Shown here: positions 9,920 through 18,055 of the stretch, one piece after another
Layout of the letters: each line of letters starts with the position of its first letter
Numbering within the stretch: position 1 is the first letter of the stretch
Assembly: GCA_016718875.1 (NCBI GenBank)
Contig: JADKBL010000005.1
Span: 105,722 to 169,721, forward strand
DNA from: Bacteroidota bacterium
GTDB taxonomy: Bacteria > Bacteroidota > Bacteroidia > Bacteroidales > VadinHA17
Reading direction: 5' to 3'
Length of the DNA stretch: 64,000 nt
Program-made: the position numbers and the translations under genes
The notes under the pieces: generated by a model
What the model was told of the DNA's origin: nothing
Databases searched by the model: none
The model's input: only the letters and a program-made list of their open reading frames with translations

Positions 9920-11020
9920 ATGAATTCAAAGGAGAGAGTATTCAGGGCATTGAGAAGGAAAGAGGGTAATCCCGACAGGGTTCCGATCCAGTTTGATCTC
10001 TGCAGGCAGCATACTGAAACATTCGGAAAGAAACTGGGAATTGAACCTGATTATGCTCTTTCCTATTATGAGGACCTCACTTACAGAATATCTGCAAATG
10101 AGATCAGAACCAGGATGGGCAGCGATGTTGTGGTTGTTGGAGGAACTGTTCCGACCGGATACAGGCCAGTGCCTGTAGCAGGAAATGTGACCATGAATGA
10201 GTTCGGTATGCACATGAAACCAACAGCTCTCTACGTTGAGGTAGTTAAATGTCCGCTTGAAGATATTTCAACTACCTGTGAGGTAGAGCAGTACAGATTC
10301 CCTGATGCGTATGCATCCGGAAGATTCGATAAGGCAAAAAGGGATATTGCAAGGTTTGGCAAAGATTATTTTACAATAGGTGATGTTGAAATCTCTCTTT
10401 TCGAAATGGCATGGCATCTGACTGGTCTTGAAAAGTACCTGATTGGCATGATGCAGGAATCAACCTGGGTGGAAGCATTAAATGACCGTGTAGAACAGTG
10501 GAGTACAGGTCTTGCCGTTCAGCTTGTAAAAGCTGGGGTGGATGCAATCTGGTTGGGTGAAGATCTGGGCAGTCAGACCTCAACACTTATTTCACCCGAT
10601 GAATGGAGAATCAGATTTAAACCACGTCACAAAAGAATGATTGAGGAAATCAAAAAGGAGAATCCTGACATCATAATAATTATGCATTCTGACGGAGCTG
10701 TAGCTCCTCTTATCGATGATTTTATAGAACTTGGAATAGAAGTCTATAATCCTGTTCAGCCAAATGTTGATGGATCGGATCCGCAGGAACTTAAAGACAA
10801 ATACGGAGCCAGAATTTGTTTCTTTGGAGGGATCGATCAGCAGTTACTGCTTCCATCAGGAGATATACCAGCTATCCGTAGTGAAATTGAAAAGAGAATA
10901 AAAATACTGGGAAAGAATAAAGGTTATCTTCTTGCCCCGGCACACATAATTCAGACAGATGTTTCTGCTGATACTATTGAAGAGATGATAAAAGCAGCAA
11001 AGGAATTGGGGAACTACTGA
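9920..11020 (+). CDS. uroporphyrinogen decarboxylase-family protein (MtaA/URO-D-like)
   Basis: A 366-residue TIM-barrel protein of the URO-D superfamily. It has the N-terminal SKERVFRAL element, WLGEDLGSQTSTLISPDEW near residue 214, IMHSDGAVAPLIDDFIELG, and the C-terminal FFGGIDQQLLLPSG and YLLAPAHIIQTDV. The URO-D N-terminal arginine pair typical of true HemE is not evident, so methyltransferase or sugar-linked roles of the divergent clade are more likely than haem synthesis. It ends within the 3' end of acr3 (7-base convergent overlap). Confidence 0.75.
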   Translation: MNSKERVFRALRRKEGNPDRVPIQFDLCRQHTETFGKKLGIEPDYALSYYEDLTYRISANEIRTRMGSDVVVVGGTVPTGYRPVPVAGNVTMNEFGMHMKPTALYVEVVKCPLEDISTTCEVEQYRFPDAYASGRFDKAKRDIARFGKDYFTIGDVEISLFEMAWHLTGLEKYLIGMMQESTWVEALNDRVEQWSTGLAVQLVKAGVDAIWLGEDLGSQTSTLISPDEWRIRFKPRHKRMIEEIKKENPDIIIIMHSDGAVAPLIDDFIELGIEVYNPVQPNVDGSDPQELKDKYGARICFFGGIDQQLLLPSGDIPAIRSEIEKRIKILGKNKGYLLAPAHIIQTDVSADTIEEMIKAAKELGNY

Positions 11021-12090
11021 TTTTCTGGAAAATACTTCCTCCTAAAGAAAAGTGCAACATTTACCAGTGATATCATTATGGGTACCTCAACAAGAGGACC
11101 TATTACCGCTGTAAATGCCTCTCCTGAATTTATCCCGAAAACAGATATAGCAACTGCGATTGCAAGTTCAAAATTATTGCTTGCAGCAGTAAAGGATAGA
11201 GTGGCTGTCTGACCATATGTTGCACCCGCTTTCCTGCTCATGAAAAAGGAGGAAATAAACATTATAATGAAATAAATAATCAGGGGTATTGCAATTAGCA
11301 CAACATCAAGAGGTAATTTAACGATATATTCCCCTTTCAGAGAGAACATTACAATGATTGTAAACAATAATGCCATAAGTGTTATGGGACTGATTTTGGG
11401 AATGAATCTGGTATGATACCACTCCTTGCTTTTTATTCTTATAAGAAGGAAACGTGTCACGAATCCAGCTATGAAGGGTAGCCCGAGATAGATAAAAACA
11501 CTTTTCGCAATCTCTCCTATTGTTATATTTTCAACCACTGAATTGGTTGGAACTCCAAACCAACCAGGAAGGATTGCAATGAATACCCATGCATAAACCG
11601 AAAAAAACAAAACCTGGAAAATTGAATTGAATGCAACAAGTCCGGCACAGTACTCCGCATCGCCCTTTGCAAGATCATTCCAGACTATGACCATGGCAAT
11701 GCATCGCGCAAGACCAATCATTATAATCCCATACATATAAGGCAGGTTGGCATTGTCCCTGCCGGGAAATAACTTAAAGAAAATGATGGCAAGGGCAAAC
11801 ATCAGTACCGGACCTATTATCCAGTTCTGAACAAGGGAAAGTCCCAGAACTTTATAATTCCTGAAAACACCTCCCAGCTCTTCGTACTTTACTTTGGCCA
11901 GGGGAGGATACATCATAAGAATAAGGCCAATGGCAATCGGGATATTTGTGGTACTCCCGGGGGAGGATTTCATTGAATCCCAGAATTCTGCAATTGAAGG
12001 GAAAAAATACCCTGACAGAACACCAAACAGCATTGCCAGGAAAATCCATAAGGTCAGATATCTGTCCAGAATTTTAAGTCGTGGTTTCAT
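11014..12090 (-). CDS. acr3: arsenite efflux permease ACR3
   Basis: A 358-residue, ten-helix transporter of the ACR3/BASS fold. The conserved helix-4 cysteine is visible in GLARCIAMVIVWNDLAKG, and the helix-9 glutamate in IGPLVEVPIMISLVNV; both are needed for arsenite transport in this family. It expels arsenite using the proton gradient. It is the last gene of the leftward half of the arsenic operon, 33 bases after arsM. Confidence 0.93.
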   Translation of the reverse strand: MKPRLKILDRYLTLWIFLAMLFGVLSGYFFPSIAEFWDSMKSSPGSTTNIPIAIGLILMMYPPLAKVKYEELGGVFRNYKVLGLSLVQNWIIGPVLMFALAIIFFKLFPGRDNANLPYMYGIIMIGLARCIAMVIVWNDLAKGDAEYCAGLVAFNSIFQVLFFSVYAWVFIAILPGWFGVPTNSVVENITIGEIAKSVFIYLGLPFIAGFVTRFLLIRIKSKEWYHTRFIPKISPITLMALLFTIIVMFSLKGEYIVKLPLDVVLIAIPLIIYFIIMFISSFFMSRKAGATYGQTATLSFTAASNNFELAIAVAISVFGINSGEAFTAVIGPLVEVPIMISLVNVALFFRRKYFPENQ

Positions 12091-12123
12091 ATATTATTTG
12101 AAAATGAGATAATAATTTGAAAA

Positions 12124-12930
12124 CTATACTGCTTTCCGGGCTGATACTGTAATACTAAAGATCCCTCTTTCTCCGGAATGGTATGAATTTACCTCATCAT
12201 GATCATTATATTCAGAGAGCAGAATATCAGGGAGTCTTATCTCTTTCTTTTTGTGAACAGTAGCTTCTGTAAATCCTGAATCACTTATTATTTTAAGGTA
12301 CTCATTCATTTCACTTGCCCCTGAGACACAACCTGCATACATTTCTGCATCCTTTTTCATCTTTTCGGATAAATTGCCTTTGACAACCACATCGGATACA
12401 CAGAAATGACCACCGCGTTTCAGGACTCTGAAAATCTCCCGGAATGCCTTTGCCTTATCAGGCACAAGATTCAGAACGCAGTTTGAAATCACAACATCGA
12501 ATTTATTATAATCAAAAGGCATTGCCTCAATATCCCCGGAAATAAATTCAATATTAGTATACCCCAGCCTGGTACAGTTTTCCTTCGCCTTTTTTATCAT
12601 CGGTTCAGTCATGTCTATACCTGTAACCTTTCCTGAATCACCAACAATTGACCTTGCCACGAAACAGTCGTTGCCTGCACCGCTTCCAAGATCCAGAACA
12701 TGATCTCCTTTTTTAATTCCGGCATAATCTGTGGGAATTCCGCAACCCAGATTAAGGTCAGCCTCAGGATTATAACCTTCTTTGGTGTCATAATTCTCAC
12801 TGAAAACGGTATAATCAACACCTGGTCCGCAGCAGGATGATCCGCAACCACACGACTTCTCATCTGAGCATTGTTCAGCTATCTGCCCGTATTTTTCTTT
12901 TACAATAAGTTTTAATTCTTCTGCCTTCAT
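12124..12930 (-). CDS. arsM: arsenite S-adenosylmethionine methyltransferase ArsM
   Basis: A 268-residue class I methyltransferase with SAM motif VLDLGSGAGNDCF (residues 78-90). It carries the three arsenic-binding cysteines of the family, Cys63 in LGCGIP, Cys151 in SNCVLNLV and Cys201 in AGCVSGA. A cysteine-rich N-terminal stretch (residues 21-34) contains five cysteines, including a CC pair. It converts arsenite to methylated species. Its start overlaps the end of the C-GCAxxG-C-C gene by four bases (ATGA type), so the two are translationally coupled. Presence of arsM implies that the cell also has to handle toxic trivalent methylarsenicals. Confidence 0.94.
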   Translation of the reverse strand: MKAEELKLIVKEKYGQIAEQCSDEKSCGCGSSCCGPGVDYTVFSENYDTKEGYNPEADLNLGCGIPTDYAGIKKGDHVLDLGSGAGNDCFVARSIVGDSGKVTGIDMTEPMIKKAKENCTRLGYTNIEFISGDIEAMPFDYNKFDVVISNCVLNLVPDKAKAFREIFRVLKRGGHFCVSDVVVKGNLSEKMKKDAEMYAGCVSGASEMNEYLKIISDSGFTEATVHKKKEIRLPDILLSEYNDHDEVNSYHSGERGIFSITVSARKAV

Positions 12931-13370
12931 TTTTCCATCAGTTTTTCAGTAATTGTAACTGCATCTGCAACATATTTCTCACATTTGATATCAAAAAGTT
13001 TCCTGTCCATTATTGTCTTATGATCATCAGGATCGTTCATATCAAGCCCGTCGAGCAGAACTTTGCAGTTAACGGATCCGTTAAGCTCTGTGAATTTCTG
13101 AAAAAACTCACGCGTCAATGCATATGTCTGCTGTTTCTTTTCTTCAGGATCATTCAAAGCCTTGCCATATTTGAGTCCAAGTGCCATCAAAGCACCTGTA
13201 ACTGCACCGCATGTATGCTGCTGACGGCCCATCCCTCCCCCGAAAGCACAACTGACCTTGAGGCTGTCATCTTCCGACATACCCTGTTCAGTTCCAAAAA
13301 CAGTAAAAACTGATTGTGAACAGTTGAACTTGTTTCTGAAATAATCTACCGCTTTCTCCGGCTTTCCCAT
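12927..13370 (-). CDS. C-GCAxxG-C-C family redox protein
   Basis: A 147-residue protein with the family cysteine pattern: Cys17, Cys41 (in SCAFGGGMGRQQ), Cys54 (in HTCGAVTGAL), Cys102 and Cys130. The function of this family is not established; the cysteines are thought to bind metal or take part in thiol redox chemistry, and members are often encoded beside arsenic or selenium genes. The position between arsC and arsM, overlapping arsM by four bases, suggests arsenic binding or electron delivery to one of these two enzymes. This is inference. Confidence 0.85.
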   Translation of the reverse strand: MGKPEKAVDYFRNKFNCSQSVFTVFGTEQGMSEDDSLKVSCAFGGGMGRQQHTCGAVTGALMALGLKYGKALNDPEEKKQQTYALTREFFQKFTELNGSVNCKVLLDGLDMNDPDDHKTIMDRKLFDIKCEKYVADAVTITEKLMEK

Positions 13371-13399
13371 TTTTATAAAGTTTTTTGATCTGACTTTGA

Positions 13400-13834
13400 T
13401 TACATGATCTTACGCTGCAGTTCAGTTTCATAAAGTTTATAGAACTCATCCCTGATGTCATTTCTGATCCTGTAGAACTCGTTGATCATCTCCGTGTAAT
13501 TTCCTTTCACCTCTGAAGGATCCTCAAAACCCATATGCAGCCGGTGCCTTACTTTTCCCGGAAAAACGGGACAGAGCTCGTTTGCATGATCGCAGACAGT
13601 AATTACATAGTCCCATTCTTCATTGAGGTACTGATTAACATTTGCCGGTTTGTTGTGACTGATATCAACACCGGCCTTTTTCATAACATCCACAGCCATT
13701 GGATTTATTTTTTGAGCAGGATTTGTCCCGGCAGAAAAGACCTTAAGCCTTTTATCAAAGGACTGTAAAAACCCGTGTGCCATCTGGCTGCGGCAACTGT
13801 TTCCTGTGCAGAGGATCAGAATTTTTAATTGCAT
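13400..13834 (-). CDS. arsC: arsenate reductase ArsC (low-molecular-weight phosphatase fold)
   Basis: A 144-residue protein with the phosphatase-type P-loop LCTGNSCRS (Cys9 to Arg15), the redox cysteines Cys81 and Cys88 in VCDHANELCPVF, and the FEDPS loop with Asp105. This is the thioredoxin-coupled class: it reduces arsenate to arsenite through a cysteine relay and is recharged by thioredoxin. It is the first gene of the leftward transcript. Several thioredoxin-like proteins lie in the opposite arm and could recharge it. Confidence 0.93.
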   Translation of the reverse strand: MQLKILILCTGNSCRSQMAHGFLQSFDKRLKVFSAGTNPAQKINPMAVDVMKKAGVDISHNKPANVNQYLNEEWDYVITVCDHANELCPVFPGKVRHRLHMGFEDPSEVKGNYTEMINEFYRIRNDIRDEFYKLYETELQRKIM

Positions 13835-13862
13835 TTCGTAACAGAATTAATATACTATTCTG

Positions 13863-13870
13863 CAAATATA
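13863..13870 (-). promoter_or_regulatory. -7 box for the arsC-arsM-acr3 arm
   Basis: The minus-strand reading is TATATTTG, a match to TAnnTTTG, 29 bases upstream of the arsC ATG. No clear -33 TTTG is seen at 19 bases. The box lies between the two copies of the CATTTCGTAA sequence. Confidence 0.55.
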
Positions 13871-13878
13871 TAAAAATC

Positions 13879-13898
13879 ATTTCGTAATTTTGCGAAAT
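13879..13898. promoter_or_regulatory. predicted ArsR operator overlapping the arsR -7 box
   Basis: A 6-base perfect inverted repeat ATTTCG-N8-CGAAAT lies between the divergent arsC and arsR genes. The rightward -7 box TAATTTTG (13885-13892) lies inside it, so a bound repressor would cover the arsR promoter. A second copy of the 10-base half-site CATTTCGTAA occurs at 13832-13841, at the arsC start codon, as well as at 13878-13887. Confidence 0.65.
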
Positions 13899-13923
13899 AA
13901 AGAAATAAAATATTGTTACAAAA

Positions 13924-14286
13924 ATGTCTCAAAAGATTAAACTTCCTGAAGAAGCTGAAGAGATTGCAAGAATTGCAAAGGCTCTAAGCCATCCGGTAAG
14001 AGTATATATAATTCATAAACTTTCAAAGATGAACTCCTGCTGCTACAGCGGCGACCTTGTGGATGAACTGCCAATTGGCAGATCAACACTTTCCCAGCAT
14101 CTTAAAGAGCTTAAATATGCCGGCCTCATCCAGGGGGAGATCAATCCTCCCTACATTAAATATTGTATAAACAGAGATAACTGGGAGAAGGCCAGGAGAC
14201 TAATGGATTGCTTTCTGAATGATAACCAGTCCATTAATTTTTCCTGTGAGGATAAAGAATCTGTACCACATAATCTATCTGTTTAA
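13924..14286 (+). CDS. arsR: ArsR-family transcriptional repressor
   Basis: A 120-residue winged-helix protein. The recognition helix region reads LPIGRSTLSQHLKELKYAGLI (residues 49-69). Candidate arsenite ligands are the adjacent Cys39 and Cys40, with further cysteines at 81, 96 and 108. ArsR repressors leave DNA when trivalent arsenic binds. The CC pair before the recognition helix resembles the ArsR class with cysteines near helix 3. The gene starts the rightward arm and faces arsC across 89 bases that contain an inverted repeat. Confidence 0.92.
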   Translation: MSQKIKLPEEAEEIARIAKALSHPVRVYIIHKLSKMNSCCYSGDLVDELPIGRSTLSQHLKELKYAGLIQGEINPPYIKYCINRDNWEKARRLMDCFLNDNQSINFSCEDKESVPHNLSV

Positions 14287-14306
14287 GCTTATTTAAATTA
14301 TAAAAA

Positions 14307-14546
14307 ATGGAAATAATCGTATTAGGAACAGGATGTTCAAAATGCAAGGCCCTGGAAAAAATAACCAGAGAGGCTGTATCTGAACTTGGCATTAATGCCA
14401 ATATCATTAAAGAGGAAGACATTGTAAAGATCATGAAATATGGTATCATGAATACTCCAGGACTGGTAATCAACGGGAAGGTTGTTATGAGCGGACGTAT
14501 TCCTTCCCCGAAAGAAGTAAAAGAAATTATTACTAAAAATCAATAA
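14307..14546 (+). CDS. small thioredoxin-fold protein (redox-active disulfide protein 2)
   Basis: A 79-residue cytoplasmic thioredoxin/glutaredoxin-like protein with the active site GTGCSKCKAL (Cys10, Cys13) and the cis-proline loop NTPGLVINGKVVMSG. No signal peptide. The family (thioredoxin_3) is small and often sits beside DUF318 permeases. Here it lies between arsR and arsF, in the place where an electron donor for the membrane and exported proteins downstream would be expected. It could also recharge ArsC. The specific partner is inferred. Confidence 0.88.
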   Translation: MEIIVLGTGCSKCKALEKITREAVSELGINANIIKEEDIVKIMKYGIMNTPGLVINGKVVMSGRIPSPKEVKEIITKNQ

Positions 14547-14557
14547 CAATCCCAACC

Positions 14558-14989
14558 ATGAAGACCATCAGATTTTTTTTGATTGTGACTTTCATAATTC
14601 CCTTTTTATCCTGCAACGCCCAATCCTCGGAAAAAGCAATAAAACCAGCCGCTTCATCATCCGATAAAATTGAAGCTTATTACTTCCATTTTACTGCACG
14701 ATGCACAACCTGCAAAACAATAGAAGCTCAGGCCAAAGAGGACCTTGAAATCCTTTATCCCAACCAGGTAAAGCAGGGGTTGATAACTTTCCAGTCATTA
14801 AACCTTGAAGAAGCTCCAAACAAAACTCTTGCAGATAAACTTGGTGTATCCGGTCAGGCTTTACTCCTGGTAAAAGGGGATCAAAAAATAAATCTCACTA
14901 ACGAGGGTTTTCTCTATGCTGTAGCCAAACCGGATAGATTTAAGCAGATAATCAACGAAAAAGTAGATGGTCTGTTAATGATCAAATAG
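14558..14989 (+). CDS. arsF: ArsF-family thioredoxin-like lipoprotein
   Basis: A 143-residue protein with a lipoprotein signal (lipobox FLSC, Cys19) and a degenerate thioredoxin domain with the motif FTARCTTCKTIEA (Cys49, Cys52). It matches the family annotated as the nitrophenyl compound nitroreductase subunit ArsF, known from arsEFG operons that act on aromatic arsenicals. The mature domain should face the periplasm or be held on a membrane. The gene starts 12 bases after the small thioredoxin and ends 5 bases before arsG, so it is tightly coupled to both. Confidence 0.82.
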   Translation: MKTIRFFLIVTFIIPFLSCNAQSSEKAIKPAASSSDKIEAYYFHFTARCTTCKTIEAQAKEDLEILYPNQVKQGLITFQSLNLEEAPNKTLADKLGVSGQALLLVKGDQKINLTNEGFLYAVAKPDRFKQIINEKVDGLLMIK

Positions 14990-14993
14990 CTGA

Positions 14994-15692
14994 ATGGAAT
15001 TTCTTACAGACCTTCTGGATAGCAGCACAATGCCGTTACTTACAGCATTCCTGCTGGGATTAATGACTGCAATCAGCCCTTGCCCTCTTGCAACAAATAT
15101 AACTGCCATAGGATTTATCAGCAAAGACATTGAAGACCGAAACAGGGTCTTTTTCAATGGACTATTTTATACCCTCGGAAGAGCGATTACTTATACATCA
15201 TTAGCCTTAATTATTTTTCTGGGTGCAGACCAGCTTAAATTCTCTGGCTTTTTTCAGAAATACGGAGAAAAATTCATCGGCCCGCTATTGGTTTTAATTG
15301 GACTGATTATGCTTGACCTTTTTAAAATCAACTTTCCCGGATTCAGTAAACTTACATCAGGAATGCAGAAAAAGTCAAAATGGAGTTATTTTGACGCAGT
15401 TCTTCTTGGATTGGTATTTGCCATGGCTTTTTGCCCTTACAGCGGAGTTTTATACTTCGGCATGCTTGTTCCTATGACAGTTAACAGCGTTTCAGGTCTT
15501 TATCTGCCGCTGGTATTTGCTGTTGCAACCGGTATACCGGTAATCATTCTTGCCTGGGTCCTTGCATATGCAGTTTCCGGAGTCGGGACAATTTATAACA
15601 AAATCAGATTTTTTGAACTCTGGTTCAGAAGAGTAATTGCAGTACTTTTTATTATTGTTGGAATATATTATATCATAAGAATTTATTTTTAA
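14994..15692 (+). CDS. arsG: ArsG-family / CcdA-like membrane protein
   Basis: A 232-residue protein with about six membrane helices, related to CcdA and the DsbD core. It has one cysteine in each of two symmetric helices: Cys30 in AISPCPLATNI and Cys147 in MAFCPYSGVLY. It is annotated in databases as an aromatic arsenical efflux permease (ArsG). The paired Cys-Pro motifs equally fit a thiol electron carrier moving reducing power from a cytoplasmic thioredoxin to exported thioredoxins. Both kinds of partner are encoded beside it. Which role is correct cannot be settled from sequence. Confidence 0.85.
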   Translation: MEFLTDLLDSSTMPLLTAFLLGLMTAISPCPLATNITAIGFISKDIEDRNRVFFNGLFYTLGRAITYTSLALIIFLGADQLKFSGFFQKYGEKFIGPLLVLIGLIMLDLFKINFPGFSKLTSGMQKKSKWSYFDAVLLGLVFAMAFCPYSGVLYFGMLVPMTVNSVSGLYLPLVFAVATGIPVIILAWVLAYAVSGVGTIYNKIRFFELWFRRVIAVLFIIVGIYYIIRIYF

Positions 15693-15740
15693 AAATTAAT
15701 ATTCTGTTTTGCTTTAATACAATAGAATTATTCTCTTAAA

Positions 15741-16763
15741 ATGAAAAGCATTAGAACAAATATCTGGTTACCTGTTGCATTATTGCCTGTATGGTACTTT
15801 TTATATCATAACCTTCAGCCAGCTACCAACTGGTTAATTGATACATTCTTTGGAATGACTAAAGGAGCTCATTTTACTGAAGCGCTTCGCTTCTTTGTTT
15901 TTGAATTCCCAAAAGTGATGTTGCTGCTGATGCTCATTATTTTCCTTGTAGGCATTATCAGGACCTATTTTACACCTGAACGAACACGTAAGGCACTCGA
16001 GGGAAAAAAGACCTTTACCGGCAATGTAATGGCAGCTGCACTTGGCATTGTAACACCATTTTGTTCCTGCTCGGCTATTCCGCTATTCCTTGGTTTTGTT
16101 GAATCAGGAGTTCCTCTCGGAGTCACATTTTCATTTTTGATTTCAGCACCTATGATTAATGAAGTTGCCGTGATACTTTTATATGGAATGTTCGGATGGA
16201 AGGTTGCAGCCATATATGTAGGAACCGGTTTGGTAATAGCAATTATTGCCGGTTGGGCAATCGGCTTGCTAAAGCTCGAAAAATGGGTGGAACCATGGGT
16301 TTATGAGACACATTTGGGAAATAGCAGTGAGGGAGAAGAAAAAATAACATTCGGTAGCAGAGTCAGTCTCGGGTATGATGCTGTAAAGGAAATAGTGGGA
16401 AAAGTATGGATCTATGTAGCTATAGGTATAGCAGTAGGAGCCGGGGCCCATGGTTATGTACCTGAAGAATTTATGGCAACTCTCATGGGTAAATCAGCAT
16501 GGTATTCTGTCCCTTTGTCAATTTTAATTGGCATTCCGCTTTATTCCAATGCCGCCGGTATTGTTCCCATAGTATCGGTGCTTATTGAAAAAGGAGCATC
16601 GCTGGGAACTGCCCTGGCTTTCATGATGGCAGTAATAGGTTTGTCATTACCAGAAATGATCATACTACGAAAAGTACTGAAGCTCCCTCTAATTTTTACT
16701 TTTATCGGGGTCGTCGGATCAGGAATAATGATTGTAGGGTATCTGTTTAATATGATTTTTTAA
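15741..16763 (+). CDS. DUF318 / ArsP-like permease
   Basis: A 340-residue permease of the DUF318 family with about nine membrane helices. The family hallmark CxC lies in VTPFCSCSAIPLF (Cys108, Cys110), followed by SAPMINEVAV. ArsP proteins of this family export trivalent organoarsenicals such as methylarsenite. Because arsM lies in the opposite arm, export of the methylated product is a reasonable inference. Other DUF318 members have different or unknown substrates. Confidence 0.85.
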   Translation: MKSIRTNIWLPVALLPVWYFLYHNLQPATNWLIDTFFGMTKGAHFTEALRFFVFEFPKVMLLLMLIIFLVGIIRTYFTPERTRKALEGKKTFTGNVMAAALGIVTPFCSCSAIPLFLGFVESGVPLGVTFSFLISAPMINEVAVILLYGMFGWKVAAIYVGTGLVIAIIAGWAIGLLKLEKWVEPWVYETHLGNSSEGEEKITFGSRVSLGYDAVKEIVGKVWIYVAIGIAVGAGAHGYVPEEFMATLMGKSAWYSVPLSILIGIPLYSNAAGIVPIVSVLIEKGASLGTALAFMMAVIGLSLPEMIILRKVLKLPLIFTFIGVVGSGIMIVGYLFNMIF

Positions 16764-16773
16764 TTTAAAAAAG

Positions 16774-17169
16774 ATGAAAAACATTCACGTACTATTTCTG
16801 ACATTAACCATGCTGATTACCATAAACTGTAATTCACAGTCAAAAACTGAATCAGCGGCTGAGCCTCAAGAAAATAAAGAGATTAAATATAAAGTTACTT
16901 TTGTTGAACTGGGTTCGGTTCGCTGTATTCCATGCCAGCAAATGCAACCTGTAATGAAGTCAATCGAGAAGAAATTCAGTACCCAGGTAAAAGTAGTATT
17001 TCATGATGTCTGGACAGAAGCAGGTTCTCCATATGCAAAGCAATACAACATTGATGCAATTCCCACCCAGGTTTTTCTTGATGAAACTGGCAAGGAATAT
17101 TTCAGGCATGTTGGATTTTTTCCTGAAGAAGAACTTATTAAGGTTTTGAATCAGAAAGGAGTTAAGTAG
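16774..17169 (+). CDS. thioredoxin-family lipoprotein
   Basis: A 131-residue protein with a lipoprotein signal (lipobox TINC, Cys19) and a thioredoxin domain. The active site is GSVRCIPCQQM (Cys51, Cys54) with a cis-proline loop DAIPTQVFLDETG. It follows the permease by 10 bases and ends the rightward arm. An exported reducing thioredoxin fits a thiol relay fed by the CcdA-like protein upstream; its client is unknown. Confidence 0.87.
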   Translation: MKNIHVLFLTLTMLITINCNSQSKTESAAEPQENKEIKYKVTFVELGSVRCIPCQQMQPVMKSIEKKFSTQVKVVFHDVWTEAGSPYAKQYNIDAIPTQVFLDETGKEYFRHVGFFPEEELIKVLNQKGVK

Positions 17170-17218
17170 TACTCCTCAGGTCAGAGATATTGAATATCAG
17201 ATATTTTAGAAGTTCAAT

Positions 17219-17992
17219 TTAAGGTTTAATCTTCTCAAACAGACCTAAAAGTCTGGTTTTAAAAATTTCAGCTATCTGTGATTCATGTTCACCTATTGGT
17301 TTTACAGGAATCAGGTCAATTACCTCTTCCGGTCTTAATTCTGAAGTATACATAAGGTTTATGGCAGCAAGGAGAGTTTGATGGACTGCTTCTTCTGCTT
17401 CAGTTTTTGTAAGTCCGGTTTTTACCCCAATCTCCTCCATATAATTCCACTGAAACCAGAAGTAGGTGGGCAACATCGCTGAAACAATGGCATAGCTTTC
17501 AAGCTTCTCCTCAGCCACTTCAAATGTATGCCCCAGGTTCCTGAGCAGATCCATTACTGATTCTTTTTCCGCTTTATCAAAACCGGATGAGAAGCATACC
17601 GGGTTGTATCCGTCATTTATATATGAGGTTGCATTGGGAATAAGCCTGGCAATATTTTTTACCTGTGGAAGCTTTAATAATATTTTCGCAATGCTGATCT
17701 TTGGAGCAAGTGAGATCACAGTTGCATCGCTCCTGACATAATTCTTAACAAGTTCAAGAGTATCGATTATCACTGGAGGATGAAGCGATATGAAAACTAT
17801 ATCCTGTGAAGCTGCAATTGAAGAATCTTCAACCTTTATGAACGGATAGATACTTTTCAGATTTGAAGTCACATCGTTGTTTGGATCCGCAACGACAACA
17901 TTACTGAATTTAACATTCTTATTGCTGTATGCCTGGAGAAGGATCCTGGTAATTCTTCCGCCACCAATAAAACCTAATGAATGCATTTTCAT
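17219..17992 (-). CDS. pyrroline-5-carboxylate reductase-like NAD(P)-binding protein
   Basis: A 257-residue protein with an N-terminal Rossmann motif LGFIGGGRITRIL and ProC-like elements IARLIPNATSYINDG (near residue 115) and the dimerisation-domain region AMLPTYFWFQW. The family reduces pyrroline-5-carboxylate to proline, but several conserved ProC positions are altered, so it may use another imino acid or have lost activity. The start could be Met1 or Met3. It is monocistronic and convergent with the arsenic arm. Confidence 0.75.
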   Translation of the reverse strand: MKMHSLGFIGGGRITRILLQAYSNKNVKFSNVVVADPNNDVTSNLKSIYPFIKVEDSSIAASQDIVFISLHPPVIIDTLELVKNYVRSDATVISLAPKISIAKILLKLPQVKNIARLIPNATSYINDGYNPVCFSSGFDKAEKESVMDLLRNLGHTFEVAEEKLESYAIVSAMLPTYFWFQWNYMEEIGVKTGLTKTEAEEAVHQTLLAAINLMYTSELRPEEVIDLIPVKPIGEHESQIAEIFKTRLLGLFEKIKP

Positions 17993-18055
17993 AGCTTAAT
18001 GATTTTAAATCTTATATAAAGCTACGAAAAAAAATATCAGGTAAGGTCGGATATA

